A stretch of 64,000 bases of DNA from Shewanella sp. c952 (lineage in GTDB: Bacteria > Pseudomonadota > Gammaproteobacteria > Enterobacterales > Shewanellaceae): positions 124,001 through 188,000 of the forward strand of contig NZ_BPEW01000002.1 in NCBI RefSeq assembly GCF_019654975.1, written 5' to 3'. The position numbers were made by a program, and so were the translations under genes. This document shows, one piece after another, positions 1 to 9,518 of the stretch (position 1 is its first letter; each line of letters starts with the position of its first letter). The notes under the pieces were generated by a model. It had not been told where the DNA came from, ran no database searches, and saw only the letters and a list, made by a program, of their open reading frames with translations.

Positions 1-165
1 AGGCAACATGCCTGTCGCTAAGGGATCAAGCGCACCAGTATGACCCGCTTTGTTTGCATTAAAAAAGCGTTTAACTCTTTGCAATGCAAAGTTCGAGCTC
101 ATGCCAGTGTCTTTATCTAGCAACAACACACCATCTATATGACGACCACGAGAACGACGAGCCAT
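1..165 (-). CDS. truB: tRNA pseudouridine(55) synthase TruB (N-terminal part, cut by window start)
   Basis: Only the first 55 codons are inside the window; the gene runs off the left edge. The reading starts [19 protein letters not shown] and contains [12 protein letters not shown], the TruB signature that carries the catalytic Asp for isomerising U55 in the T-loop of tRNAs. The ATG overlaps the rbfA stop by one base (TAATG), so the two are translationally coupled. It is the last visible gene of the nusA-infB-rbfA-truB operon, the same order as in E. coli. Confidence 0.93.
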
Positions 166-593
166 TACTTGTCGTCCTCAGCCTTGTCACTGTCTTGCTT
201 AACGTTTTCTGCTGTGCCGTGCTCTTGTTGCTTAGCTTCATCATCACTGATCACTCGGCTAACAAGGTTAGACATGCGCATACCCTCAACCAGTGAACTG
301 TCATAGATAAAGCGCAGTTCTGGCATCACGCGTAATTTCATACGACCTGCTACCAGTGAACGGATATAGCCTGCTGCGGCATCTAATGCTTCAACTTTCT
401 CTTGAACAAGCTTTTCGTCTTCTTCAAAGAAAGTCACGTATACCTTGGCATAGCTCAAGTCACGTGAAACATCGACATCATTAACCGTCACAAACCCAAT
501 ACGAGGGTCTTTCATATCACGTTGTAGCACTTGTGCCAGCTCTTGTTGGAGCTGCTGTGCGATACGGCGTGTACGACTAAATTCTTTTGCCAT
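165..593 (-). CDS. rbfA: 30S ribosome-binding factor A
   Basis: RbfA is a small KH-fold protein that binds immature 30S subunits and supports 16S rRNA 5' end maturation and cold adaptation. The product has 142 residues, slightly longer than the roughly 133 of E. coli. It opens with [20 protein letters not shown] and has the family stretch [25 protein letters not shown]. The last 25 residues or so are a Lys/Glu/Asp-rich tail that looks disordered. It lies between infB and truB in the same operon; a GC-rich hairpin followed by a T tract (613-640) sits between infB and rbfA and may tune expression. Confidence 0.96.
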
Positions 594-612
594 AATATAT
601 TTGCCATCTTAT

Positions 613-640
613 CAAAAAGTAAGGGCGGCTGACGCCGCCC
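613..640 (-). terminator. Intra-operon terminator-like hairpin between infB and rbfA
   Basis: On the minus strand GGGCGGC, a 4-nt loop and GCCGCCC form a 7-bp all-GC stem, followed by TTACTTTTT. The position, after infB but before rbfA-truB, suggests partial termination or mRNA processing rather than an operon end. Confidence 0.55.
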
Positions 641-659
641 CTATATGTTATGAGATAGG

Positions 660-3344
660 TTACAGTGTACGTGCTATCTCAACGGTTTCGAAGACTTCAA
701 TCTGATCGCCAACTCTGACGTCATTATAGTTCTTCACACCGATACCACATTCCATGCCGTTACGGACGTCGCTAACGTCATCTTTGAAGCGGCGTAGAGA
801 TTCTAGCTCACCTTCGTAAATAACAACGTTTTCACGTAGAACACGGATTGGAGCGCTACGCTTAATAGTACCTTCAGTCACCATACAACCAGCGATTGCG
901 CCAATCTTAGGAGACTTAAATACGTCACGAACTTCAGCAAGACCAATAATTTCTTGTCTGAATTCTGGCGCTAGCATGCCACCCATCGCGTCTCTAACTT
1001 CATCAATCAATTGATAGATGATGCTGTAGTAACGTAGGTCAACACTTTCGCTATCGACTACTTTACGCGCTTGTGCATCAGCACGAACGTTAAAGCCAAC
1101 CATAATAGCGTTAGATGCTGCAGCTAATGTTGCGTCTGTCTCAGTCAGTCCACCTACACCGCGAGCGATGATGTTAACTTTAACTTCGTCAGTTGACAGC
1201 TTATTAAGCGAATCAGCGATTGCTTCAAGCGAACCTTGTACGTCAGCTTTAAGTACCAAGTTAAGCTCTTGAACTTCACCTTCAACCATATTGGCGAACA
1301 TGTTTTCAAGCTTAGACTTCTGCTGGCGAGCCAGCTTAACGTCACGGAACTTGCCTTGACGGTAAAGTGCGACTTCACGCGCTTTACGCTCATCACGTAC
1401 AACAGTGGCTTCATCACCGGCTGATGGCACGCCAGAAAGACCTAAGATCTCTACTGGAATTGATGGGCCAGCTTCAGTAATTGCTTTACCGTTTTCATCT
1501 TTCATGGCACGGACTTTACCGTACTCAAGTCCACAAAGAACGATATCGCCCTGCTTCAGTGTACCTTCCTGTACAAGCACGGTTGCAACTGGACCACGGC
1601 CTTTATCAAGCTTAGATTCAACAACAACACCAGCAGCCATACCTTCACGAACCGCTTTAAGCTCTAATACTTCAGATTCTAGAAGGATACCTTCTAGTAA
1701 TTCATCAATACCTTCGCCGCTCTTAGCTGAAACGTGAACAAACATGTTCTCTCCGCCCCAGTCTTCTGACATTACGCCATGTTGAGACAGCTCAGACTTA
1801 ACACGCTCAGGATCCGCTTCCGGCTTATCAATCTTGTTCACTGCAACAATCAGTGGCACACCGCCTGCTTTAGCATGCTGGATAGCTTCGATTGTTTGTG
1901 GCATAACGCCATCATCTGCTGCAACAACAAGAATAACAATATCCGTTGCCTTGGCACCACGAGCACGCATTGCGGTAAACGCAGCGTGACCAGGAGTATC
2001 AAGGAAGGTGATCATGCCGTTACCCGTTTCAACGTGGTAAGCACCAATATGCTGAGTAATGCCACCGGCTTCGCCAGAAGCAACTTTTGCACGACGAATG
2101 TAATCAAGTAGCGATGTTTTACCATGGTCAACGTGGCCCATGATAGTCACTACTGGAGCACGTGGCTCAACTTTCACGTCACCGTTACGGTCAGCAAGAA
2201 CTTGATGCTCAAGCTCGTTTTCACGAGTTAGAATCACTTTGTGACCCATTTCTTCAGCAACTAGCTGTGCAGTCTCTTGATCTAGGACTTGGTTAATAGT
2301 AACCATAGAGCCCATCTTCATCATCTGCTTGATAATTTCAGTTGCTTTAATTGACATCTTTGAAGCAAGTTCAGAAACTGAAACCGTTTCACCAATGCTA
2401 ACTTCTGCTTTAACAACAACGGCAGACTTATTAAATGCTTGGTCCATAGACTCAGGTGCAACACTGCGTGCATTACGCGAGTTACGAGAGTTACGGTTGT
2501 CACGACGGTTATCTTTACCGCGCTTACCTTTACCACCTGGACGACCTGAACCCGCATTTGCATTTGGGTTAGCATTGTTGCCAGCATTTGCAGAAGGTTT
2601 ACGAGGACGACGTCCACGTTTTTCAGCGTTAGCATCGGCAGTATCTTCAGCAGCACGAGCTTCTGTAGAGGTAGTCACATGGTGATCACCCGTCTTTTCA
2701 GCTTCTTTACGTGCTTTTTCTTCATCAGCCCAACGCTTAGCATTTTCTTCAGCTAGGCGGCGTGCTTCTTCAGTTGCTGCTGCAGCTTCAGTATCAGCTT
2801 TGGCTTTAGCAACTTCATCTTTAGCAGCTTGAAGCTGATCAGCTTCATCTTTAGCAGCTTTTTCATCAGCAGTTTGTGCTGGAGCCGCTTCTTGCTTCTC
2901 AGATTTAGCTTTCGCTGCTTTTTCAGCTTTCGCTTTAGCATCTGCATCGGCTTTCTGTTTTGCTTCAGCATCGGCTTTAGCTTTTGCCGCTGCTGCTTTA
3001 GCTTCTTCTTCAGCTTTCGCCGTTGCCGCTAATTCAGCTTCTTGTGCTTCGTCGCGTTTAACAAAAGTACGCTTCTTACGAACTTCAACTTTAACGTCTT
3101 TTGATTGACCGCCACTGCCTGCAACGCTCAATGTAGAAACTGACTTACGTTGTAATGTCATTTTCTGTGGTGCAGCATCGCCACCGTGTTGCTTCTTAAG
3201 AAAATCAAGCAACTGCTGTTTTTCAGATTCTGAAACCGTATCGTTTGCCGATTTCTTGATACCAGCCTGAGAAAATTGCTCGACGAGTCGATCAGCACTT
3301 TTCCCAACTTCTTTGGCTAGTTTGTCTACTGTAGTATCTGCCAT
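660..3344 (-). CDS. infB: Translation initiation factor IF-2
   Basis: IF-2 is the GTPase that brings initiator fMet-tRNA to the 30S subunit and promotes subunit joining. With the start at 3344 ([20 protein letters not shown], preceded by AGAGGGG) the protein has 894 residues; an upstream in-frame start would add 16 residues of poor fit. After the N-terminal IF2_N domain comes a long Ala/Lys/Glu-rich coiled region, a basic Arg/Asn-rich segment ([16 protein letters not shown]) and a second IF2_N domain. The G domain has GHVDHGKT at about 403-410, then DTPGH and NKID. It is followed by the EF-Tu-like and C-terminal fMet-tRNA-binding domains. It lies 26 bp after nusA. Confidence 0.97.
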   Translation of the reverse strand: MADTTVDKLAKEVGKSADRLVEQFSQAGIKKSANDTVSESEKQQLLDFLKKQHGGDAAPQKMTLQRKSVSTLSVAGSGGQSKDVKVEVRKKRTFVKRDEAQEAELAATAKAEEEAKAAAAKAKADAEAKQKADADAKAKAEKAAKAKSEKQEAAPAQTADEKAAKDEADQLQAAKDEVAKAKADTEAAAATEEARRLAEENAKRWADEEKARKEAEKTGDHHVTTSTEARAAEDTADANAEKRGRRPRKPSANAGNNANPNANAGSGRPGGKGKRGKDNRRDNRNSRNSRNARSVAPESMDQAFNKSAVVVKAEVSIGETVSVSELASKMSIKATEIIKQMMKMGSMVTINQVLDQETAQLVAEEMGHKVILTRENELEHQVLADRNGDVKVEPRAPVVTIMGHVDHGKTSLLDYIRRAKVASGEAGGITQHIGAYHVETGNGMITFLDTPGHAAFTAMRARGAKATDIVILVVAADDGVMPQTIEAIQHAKAGGVPLIVAVNKIDKPEADPERVKSELSQHGVMSEDWGGENMFVHVSAKSGEGIDELLEGILLESEVLELKAVREGMAAGVVVESKLDKGRGPVATVLVQEGTLKQGDIVLCGLEYGKVRAMKDENGKAITEAGPSIPVEILGLSGVPSAGDEATVVRDERKAREVALYRQGKFRDVKLARQQKSKLENMFANMVEGEVQELNLVLKADVQGSLEAIADSLNKLSTDEVKVNIIARGVGGLTETDATLAAASNAIMVGFNVRADAQARKVVDSESVDLRYYSIIYQLIDEVRDAMGGMLAPEFRQEIIGLAEVRDVFKSPKIGAIAGCMVTEGTIKRSAPIRVLRENVVIYEGELESLRRFKDDVSDVRNGMECGIGVKNYNDVRVGDQIEVFETVEIARTL

Positions 3345-3370
3345 TATTAAATTCCCCTCTGTTGATCGAC

Positions 3371-4870
3371 TTATGCTTCTTCGCCAAACCAACAGATATT
3401 ACGGGCAGCCATAATGAGCTCACCTGCTTTTTCTTCTGTTAATTCTTCAATTTCGATCAAATCATCAATGCCTTGTTCGGCTAAATCTTCTAGCGTGATT
3501 ACGCCTATGCTTGCCATTACGAACGCCAAGTGTCTATCCAAACCTTCTAAAGCTAGTAGGTCTTCACTTGGTTCAGCACCATCAAGTGCTTCTTCAGTCG
3601 CAAGTGCGCGAGTTGAGATCGCCGCTTTTGCACGTTCTCTTAAAGACTCAACGATATCTTCGTCAAATCCTTCTATTTCTAGTAGCTCTGATGTTGGTAC
3701 GTAAGCAATCTCTTCTAAAGAGGTAAAGCCTTCGTCAGCCAGAACTTGGGCAAACTCGCCATCAACATCTAATGAGTCGATAAACAAGTTCACCACTTTA
3801 GCGCTTTCTGCTTGATGCTTAGCTTTCATATCATCAACAGTCATTACGTTAAGTTCCCAACCAGATAGTTGAGTTGCTAAACGAATGTTTTGACCATTAC
3901 GACCAATTGCTTGCGCTAAGCTATCAGCTTCAACAGCGATATCCATTGAGTGGTTGTCTTCATCTACAATAATTGAAGCAACATCAGCTGGCGCCATACA
4001 GTTGATAACATATTGTGCTGGATTATCATCCCAAAGCACGATATCAACACGCTCACCGCCAAGCTCGTTTGAAACGGCTTGAACACGTGCACCACGCATA
4101 CCAACACACGCACCGATAGGATCGATACGACGGTCGTTAGACTTAACTGCAATCTTTGCGCGAGAGCCAGGATCACGAGCTGCGCCCATGATTTCGATCA
4201 TCTCATCAGCAATTTCTGGTACTTCAACACGGAAAAGCTCAATGAGCATCTCTGATTTAGTACGAGTTAAGAACAACTGAGCGCCACGCGCTTCTGGACG
4301 TACTGAGTAAAGCAATGCTCTAACACGGTCACCAGGGCGGAAAGACTCACGCGAGATAAGGTCTTCTTTGAACAGTACGCCATCAGCATTACTACCCAAA
4401 TCAACAACCACGCTCTCACGGTTACTTTTCTTAACAACACCAACAATTAGCTCACCTTCGCGATCGCGAAATTGGTCAACAATCTGTGCACGTTCAGCTT
4501 CACGTACTTTCTGTACGATTACTTGCTTTGCAGTTTGCGTCGTAATACGGTCAAATGCCACTGAATCGATTTCATCTTCGATAAAGCCACCAAGCTCAAT
4601 CTCAGGATCATCGTATACAGCTGCTTCGAGCGTAATTTCGCGGAAAGGGTTCTCTAACGGCTCGCCAGTGTCTTCAACAACCATCCAACGACGGAATGTT
4701 TCGTAACCACCAGTTTTGCGATCAATGGCAACACGTACTTCAATGTCACCTTCATATTTTTTCTTGGTTGCTGTGGCTAGTGCAATTTCCAACGCTTCAA
4801 AAATCTTTTCGCGAGGTACACCTTTCTCATTTGAAACCGCCTCAGCGACTAGCAGGATCTCTTTATTCAT
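3371..4870 (-). CDS. nusA: Transcription termination/antitermination factor NusA
   Basis: NusA binds RNA polymerase and modulates pausing, intrinsic termination and rRNA antitermination. The 499-residue product has the usual order: an N-terminal polymerase-binding domain ([27 protein letters not shown]), an S1 domain (about 135-200), two KH domains ([14 protein letters not shown] and [12 protein letters not shown]) and two acidic C-terminal repeats, as in E. coli NusA (495 residues). It sits between rimP and infB in the conserved operon. NusA represses this operon in E. coli; here two terminator-like hairpins precede rimP, which would fit similar control. Confidence 0.97.
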   Translation of the reverse strand: MNKEILLVAEAVSNEKGVPREKIFEALEIALATATKKKYEGDIEVRVAIDRKTGGYETFRRWMVVEDTGEPLENPFREITLEAAVYDDPEIELGGFIEDEIDSVAFDRITTQTAKQVIVQKVREAERAQIVDQFRDREGELIVGVVKKSNRESVVVDLGSNADGVLFKEDLISRESFRPGDRVRALLYSVRPEARGAQLFLTRTKSEMLIELFRVEVPEIADEMIEIMGAARDPGSRAKIAVKSNDRRIDPIGACVGMRGARVQAVSNELGGERVDIVLWDDNPAQYVINCMAPADVASIIVDEDNHSMDIAVEADSLAQAIGRNGQNIRLATQLSGWELNVMTVDDMKAKHQAESAKVVNLFIDSLDVDGEFAQVLADEGFTSLEEIAYVPTSELLEIEGFDEDIVESLRERAKAAISTRALATEEALDGAEPSEDLLALEGLDRHLAFVMASIGVITLEDLAEQGIDDLIEIEELTEEKAGELIMAARNICWFGEEA

Positions 4871-4897
4871 TCTCTTGCCTCGTTCACCTTGAATTCA

Positions 4898-5353
4898 TCA
4901 AAACTTAGCGATTAAATTGCCTTTACGGATATTATCCAAGGCAACTATCAGTTCGTTGCCGTCTACCGACAGAGTAAGCATTTGCCCCTCTACGCCAATA
5001 ACGGTTCCTTTTAAATTACGACTACCTGCAACAGGCATCGTTACTTGTACTTTTACAGTCTCACCGACGTAGAGTTGATACTGCTCAGCTGTGAACAGTG
5101 GTCTATCTACACCAGGTGAAGAAACTTCGAGTGTGTATTCAGTTGAGATTGGGTCTTCAACATCCATAACAGCACTAACTTGACGACTGGTCTCTGCACA
5201 GTCCTCAATAAAAATGCCTTTTTCGTTGTCTATATATAGACGCAAGATAGAGTGCTTACCTGCTTGAATATATTCCAAACCCCAAAGCTCGTGGCCTAAT
5301 GCTTCAACTGGTGCTTTGAGCATCTCTACCAGTTTGCGTTCTAATGTAGCCAA
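4898..5353 (-). CDS. rimP: Ribosome maturation factor RimP
   Basis: RimP assists 30S assembly. The 151-residue product has the N-terminal alpha/beta domain ([29 protein letters not shown]) and the C-terminal SH3-like domain ([20 protein letters not shown]). The start codon is TTG (5353-5351), preceded at 5 nt by a G-rich GGGGG; no better ATG is available in frame. It heads the rimP-nusA-infB-rbfA-truB run. A hairpin plus T tract (5372-5392) lies directly upstream of its ribosome binding site, and the initiator tRNA gene is upstream of that, as in the E. coli metY-rimP arrangement. Confidence 0.95.
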   Translation of the reverse strand: MATLERKLVEMLKAPVEALGHELWGLEYIQAGKHSILRLYIDNEKGIFIEDCAETSRQVSAVMDVEDPISTEYTLEVSSPGVDRPLFTAEQYQLYVGETVKVQVTMPVAGSRNLKGTVIGVEGQMLTLSVDGNELIVALDNIRKGNLIAKF

Positions 5354-5371
5354 GGTTACCCCCAGAAAAAC

Positions 5372-5392
5372 AAAAAAGGGCCTAATAGCCCC
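5372..5392 (-). terminator. Leader terminator/attenuator just upstream of rimP
   Basis: The minus strand reads GGGGCTATTAGGCCC followed by TTTTTTGTTTTT: three G-C pairs, one mismatch, two more pairs and a small loop, then a long T tract. It ends about 19 nt before the rimP TTG start. Position suggests an attenuator that limits read-through from the tRNA gene into the nusA operon. Confidence 0.5.
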
Positions 5393-5435
5393 AGTAAAAA
5401 GTCATTTTCATGACAGTTTTGTAAGTCCCAGATAA

Positions 5436-5461
5436 CAAAAAACCCCGTAATGACGAGGTTG
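5436..5461 (-). terminator. Rho-independent terminator after tRNA-fMet
   Basis: The minus strand has AACCTCG, a 6-nt loop and CGGGGTT (7-bp stem with one G-U pair), followed by TTTTTTG. It lies about 50 bp after the tRNA 3' end. Confidence 0.7.
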
Positions 5462-5512
5462 ATATATCCAGAACCTGTAACAGTATAGGATCGAAATCCT
5501 TTACTGGGAAGC

Positions 5513-5589
<77 letters not shown>

Positions 5590-5694
5590 ACAACTTGTGC
5601 AAGTATATTGAGAATCACCTCTACTTGCAATAATAAAGGGCTTAACTAGCCACTTTATTACCTTTGACTTGGTCATTAAACAAAATCAAAGATT

Positions 5695-5781
5695 TGGTGC
5701 GGATGGGGGGACTTGAACCCCCACGAGCTTTCGCTCACCAGCCCCTCAAGCTGGCGTGTCTACCAATTCCACCACATCCGC
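5695..5781 (-). tRNA. tRNA-Leu (anticodon GAG)
   Basis: This is an 87-nt class II tRNA gene with encoded CCA. It starts GCGGATGTGGTGGAATTGG, has the anticodon loop CTTGAGG (GAG) and a long variable arm built around GTGAGCGAAAGCTC, then the T arm GGGGGTTCAAGTCCCCC. It lies directly downstream of secG, as leuU does in E. coli. Confidence 0.97.
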
Positions 5782-5891
5782 ATAATTTCTACGTTGATTG
5801 CTTTTAATAATGACCACGTTTAGAGGTTAATAGTCATTTTAACAATCTCTATTAATCTATCTGATTAATAGTCTCCATAAGTTACTATGGA

Positions 5892-6227
5892 TTAGTCAGG
5901 GATTTTATCTTCTGACTTTTCAGCGCCCTGCTGAACTTGCTCAACAGCTTGTGCTGCATCGCTACCTAAATCGTTCCATGCATCTTCAGATTGAGTGTGG
6001 TTTGCACTTAAGTTACCAATAGTAAGACTTAAAGCAAAAAACGCTATTGCCAAAATTGCAGTTGAACGAGTCAAGAAGTTACCAGAACCTGATGAACCGA
6101 ACAGAGTACCAGATGCGCCGGCGCCAAAAGAGGCCCCCATATCTGCACCTTTACCTTGCTGGATAAGGATCATGCCTACTAGGCCAATCGCTACCAACAA
6201 GTATATAACCATTAGAACTTCATACAT
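5892..6227 (-). CDS. secG: Preprotein translocase subunit SecG
   Basis: SecG is the small inner-membrane subunit of SecYEG and aids translocation cycling. With ATG at 6227 the product has 111 residues and starts MYEVLMVIYLLVAIGLVGMILIQQGKGADMG, followed by the Gly/Ser-rich GASGTLFGSSGSGNFLTR and a second membrane helix (AILAIAFFALSLTIG). The acidic C-terminal tail (about 35 residues) is longer than needed for function. The start lies 2 bp after the tpiA stop, so the two are probably cotranscribed; tRNA-Leu follows. Confidence 0.95.
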   Translation of the reverse strand: MYEVLMVIYLLVAIGLVGMILIQQGKGADMGASFGAGASGTLFGSSGSGNFLTRSTAILAIAFFALSLTIGNLSANHTQSEDAWNDLGSDAAQAVEQVQQGAEKSEDKIPD

Positions 6228-6229
6228 AT

Positions 6230-7012
6230 TTATGCGCTCATCGCTATCGTACATAGACTGAGAAATTCAGTAGCATTCAGGCTAACACCGCCAATCAAGC
6301 CACCGTCTACATCAGGCTGCGCAAATAAATCTGCTGCGTTACTCGGTGTTACGCTACCACCGTACAAAATCCTGATATTTTCTCCGATAAATGGAGATAC
6401 TTCAGAGAGGCGTTTGCGAATAAACGCATGAACTTCCTGTGCCTGCTCTGGCGTAGCGCTCTTACCGGTTCCTACTGCCCATAATGGCTCGTAGGCGATA
6501 ATTGCGTTGTCAAAAGCCATGGTGCCATTTTTTTCAATGACCACGTCTAACTCTTCGGCAATAACTTCAAAAGTACGTCTTGCTTCACGAGCTGGACCTG
6601 ACTCACCAACACATAATATTGGCGTCAAACCATGTTTTTGAGCTGCAGCAAATTTCTCTGCTACGATGTCACTCGTCTCTCCGTACATACGGCGACGTTC
6701 TGAATGGCCGATAATAACATATCGACATCCTGAATCTTTTAACATCTGTCCAGATATTTCACCAGTATAAGCACCGAAGTCATGTTGACTGACGTTCTGC
6801 GTACCCATTCTGACAAGACAACCGTTTAAGGCTTCTTTATTTTCATCTAGCAGCTGTCGAACACTTTCTAAATAAATAGAAGGCGGACACAAAACTACTT
6901 CCGCTGAATCATTTTGGAGCTTGGTAGCGAATTTTTTGAATAACTCTTGCGCGAGTTGCGCACTGCCATTCATTTTCCAATTACCAGCGACCATGGGACG
7001 TCTTAGTGCCAT
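6230..7012 (-). CDS. tpiA: Triose-phosphate isomerase
   Basis: TpiA interconverts dihydroxyacetone phosphate and glyceraldehyde 3-phosphate in glycolysis. The 260-residue TIM barrel has the N-terminal substrate lysine in VAGNWKMNG, the catalytic His in VIIGHSERR, the catalytic Glu in IIAYEPLWAVGTG, and the phosphate-binding YGGSV. ATG at 7012 is preferred over GTG three bases upstream because AGGAG lies 6 nt before it. It sits between glmM and secG; the link to a secretion and cell-wall cluster is positional rather than metabolic. Confidence 0.97.
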   Translation of the reverse strand: MALRRPMVAGNWKMNGSAQLAQELFKKFATKLQNDSAEVVLCPPSIYLESVRQLLDENKEALNGCLVRMGTQNVSQHDFGAYTGEISGQMLKDSGCRYVIIGHSERRRMYGETSDIVAEKFAAAQKHGLTPILCVGESGPAREARRTFEVIAEELDVVIEKNGTMAFDNAIIAYEPLWAVGTGKSATPEQAQEVHAFIRKRLSEVSPFIGENIRILYGGSVTPSNAADLFAQPDVDGGLIGGVSLNATEFLSLCTIAMSA

Positions 7013-7197
7013 CACTGTCTCCTCTGAAAGCGGCGTGAATAATAGCGAACCACTTGTTAACTTACAATACCTAAAGGCGTAATTTTTAATAAACTCGGTT
7101 AGAACGCATACTTTTTACTCGACCAAGGCGTTATATGCTCGAAACGCGCATTTTTACAGCATCATAAACAGCAAACAATTCTAACCAAGCAGCAAGT

Positions 7198-8535
7198 CTA
7201 CACTAGATTACGGACAGCATCTGCTATGTCGTTTGCAAATTGCGTCACGTCAGCTCGATCGTCGCCTTCAACCATCACCCTAAGTAACGGCTCTGTACCA
7301 GATTTACGCAGCAATACACGCCCTCTAGCACCAAGTTTCTGTTCAACCTCAGCTTTTGCTGCAAGTACCACCTCTGACGACAACGGGTCATCAGCGCCTT
7401 CAAAACGAACATTAACCAGGACTTGAGGCAACATGGTTATGCCTGCAGTGAGTTCCTCGAGGCTAGCACTTTGACGACGCATGGCTGCTAGTACCAATAT
7501 ACCCGCCACAATACCATCACCGGTTGTACCATGATCAAGGTTTAGAATGTGGCCGGAGTTTTCGCCGCCAATCTTCCAATCATGCTCTTTTAATAATTCC
7601 ATCACATAACGGTCGCCCACTTTGGAGCGTACAAACGGAATATCAAGTGTCTGCAGTGCTAAGTCTAAACCTAGGTTAGACATCAATGTACCAACCACTC
7701 CGCCTTGCAATACGCCACGTTTTTGCGCATCACAGGCAAGAATGTAGAGGATCTCATCGCCATCAATCACTCGACCATAACGGTTCACCATCATGATCCG
7801 ATCGCCATCACCGTCAAGTGCGATCCCTAAGTCAGCATTTTCTTCCAACACGGTTTCACAAATTTTAGCCATTGAAGTTGCACCAACTTTATCGTTGATG
7901 TTCAGGCCATTGGGTTTATCACCAATAGCGATAACTTCAGCGCCAAGCTCTTTAAATACACTTGGTGCGATGTGGTATGTTGCGCCATGAGCACAATCAA
8001 CCACAATCTTTAAGCCACTTAAAGTCTGCTCTGCAGGGAAGTGACTTTTACAATATTCAATATAGCGGCCAGCTGCATCATCGATACGACCAACTTTGCC
8101 TAATAAGTGAGATTCCACGCAAGTTAACGGCTTTTCTAATTCAGCCTCGATTTCAAGCTCTACTGCATCTTCTAACTTACTACCATCGGTATAAAAGAAT
8201 TTAATACCGTTGTCGTAATAAGGGTTATGGGAAGCACTGATCACAATCCCGGCTTCTGCACGGAATGTACGGGTCAAGTATGCGACCGCTGGCGTTGGCA
8301 TTGGGCCAATTAACATGACATCTAGACCCGCAGCAGATAAGCCCGCCTCTAGCGCTGATTCAAATAGATAACCTGAAATACGGGTATCTTTACCAATAAT
8401 AACTTTATGGGTACCCGCTCGAGATAATACACGTCCCGCCGCCCAACCCAGTTTGAGGGCAAGCTCAGGTGTCATCTTACCTGCACCGACCTTGCCACGA
8501 ATACCGTCGGTACCAAAAAATTGTCTTTGCTTCAC
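7198..8535 (-). CDS. glmM: Phosphoglucosamine mutase
   Basis: GlmM converts glucosamine-6-phosphate to glucosamine-1-phosphate for UDP-GlcNAc, peptidoglycan and LPS synthesis. The 445-residue protein has [17 protein letters not shown] at the start, the phospho-serine loop [12 protein letters not shown], the metal-binding loop DGDGDRIMM, the sugar-binding GGENSGH and the phosphate-binding [12 protein letters not shown]. The start codon is GTG with GGAG 5 nt upstream. It follows folP by about 80 bp, as in E. coli. Confidence 0.97.
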   Translation of the reverse strand: MKQRQFFGTDGIRGKVGAGKMTPELALKLGWAAGRVLSRAGTHKVIIGKDTRISGYLFESALEAGLSAAGLDVMLIGPMPTPAVAYLTRTFRAEAGIVISASHNPYYDNGIKFFYTDGSKLEDAVELEIEAELEKPLTCVESHLLGKVGRIDDAAGRYIEYCKSHFPAEQTLSGLKIVVDCAHGATYHIAPSVFKELGAEVIAIGDKPNGLNINDKVGATSMAKICETVLEENADLGIALDGDGDRIMMVNRYGRVIDGDEILYILACDAQKRGVLQGGVVGTLMSNLGLDLALQTLDIPFVRSKVGDRYVMELLKEHDWKIGGENSGHILNLDHGTTGDGIVAGILVLAAMRRQSASLEELTAGITMLPQVLVNVRFEGADDPLSSEVVLAAKAEVEQKLGARGRVLLRKSGTEPLLRVMVEGDDRADVTQFANDIADAVRNLV

Positions 8536-8617
8536 GAAAACTCCAAACTAATAGCTGTGGGTAGAAACGAATGCACATATTCTACCAAATAATACTTCAT
8601 TTAAGCTGAACAAGAGT

Positions 8618-9460
8618 CTAACTTAAATCCTTGTAATTTTTAGTTGCGTTGAGCACAGCCATCATATCGGCTGTTTCCTGTACATCATGTACACGCACTA
8701 TATCGGCTCCCGCCTGCAGGGCTAACATATTAGCAGCAAGAGACGCACTTAATCTTTGTGATACATCACGATTAAGTAACTGACCGAACATGCTTTTTCG
8801 AGACATTCCAGCTAACAATGGTAGCTTAAAAGCTTCAAATTCAGCAAAGCGCTGTAATATTTCATAATTATGCGCTAATGATTTACCAAATCCAAATCCT
8901 GGATCAAGCACTATGTTGTCACGCTTAATACCTGCTTGAACACATTGCTCAATACGCTGCTTAAAAAATGCCGCTATATCTTCAACAACGTCAGCATAGA
9001 TTGGCGCTTGCTGCATAGTACGAGGTTGTCCTTGCATATGCATAAGGCATACGGGAACATTAAGCTCACTAGCCGCTGTTAACGCACCAGGTTCTTGTAA
9101 AGCTCTAACATCATTGATGAGGTGCGCTCCTGCCGCCACAGCCGCACTCATGACTCCAGGCTTACTGGTATCGATTGATATCCAAACAGCATGCTTGTTT
9201 GCAACATACTCAATCAACGGGATCACGCGGGCAAGCTCATCCTTCTCGCTGACTTCCTTAGCTCCAGGTCTTGTTGACTCACCACCAATATCAATAAACG
9301 TCGCTCCATGCTCGACCATGCTATCTGCTTGACGGCAGGCTCTTTCAAATGAAGAGTATGCTCCACCATCAGAAAAAGAGTCAGGGGTAACGTTAAGGAT
9401 CCCCATAATAACCGCTGTAGTTAAATCTAATGATTTATCACCACTAGTTAATATCGACAA
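8618..9460 (-). CDS. folP: Dihydropteroate synthase
   Basis: FolP condenses p-aminobenzoate with dihydropterin pyrophosphate in folate synthesis and is the sulfonamide target. The signatures MGILNVTPDSFSDGG, DIGGESTRPGA and DPGFGFGKS are present in a TIM-barrel-sized product. I place the start at TTG 9460 (280 residues): GGAGC lies 6 nt upstream and the length matches E. coli (282). The nearest ATG (9490) lies in the loop of the ftsH terminator hairpin and has no ribosome binding site. The gene follows ftsH by 58 bp. Confidence 0.93.
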   Translation of the reverse strand: MSILTSGDKSLDLTTAVIMGILNVTPDSFSDGGAYSSFERACRQADSMVEHGATFIDIGGESTRPGAKEVSEKDELARVIPLIEYVANKHAVWISIDTSKPGVMSAAVAAGAHLINDVRALQEPGALTAASELNVPVCLMHMQGQPRTMQQAPIYADVVEDIAAFFKQRIEQCVQAGIKRDNIVLDPGFGFGKSLAHNYEILQRFAEFEAFKLPLLAGMSRKSMFGQLLNRDVSQRLSASLAANMLALQAGADIVRVHDVQETADMMAVLNATKNYKDLS

Positions 9461-9478
9461 AATAAAGCTCCATAAACA

Positions 9479-9505
9479 AGAAAGCCCCATAAAGGGGCTT
9501 TCTCA
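9479..9505 (-). terminator. Terminator-like hairpin between ftsH and folP
   Basis: AAAGCCCC and GGGGCTTT form an 8-bp stem around a short loop just after ftsH. The T tract is short, so read-through into folP-glmM is likely. Confidence 0.6.
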
Positions 9506-9518
9506 AATTAACTAAAGA

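Noticed and set aside
2329..3032. Long plus-strand frames opposite infB
   Set aside because: They mirror the Ala/Lys/Glu-rich codons of the IF-2 N-terminal region; no ribosome binding site and no family features.
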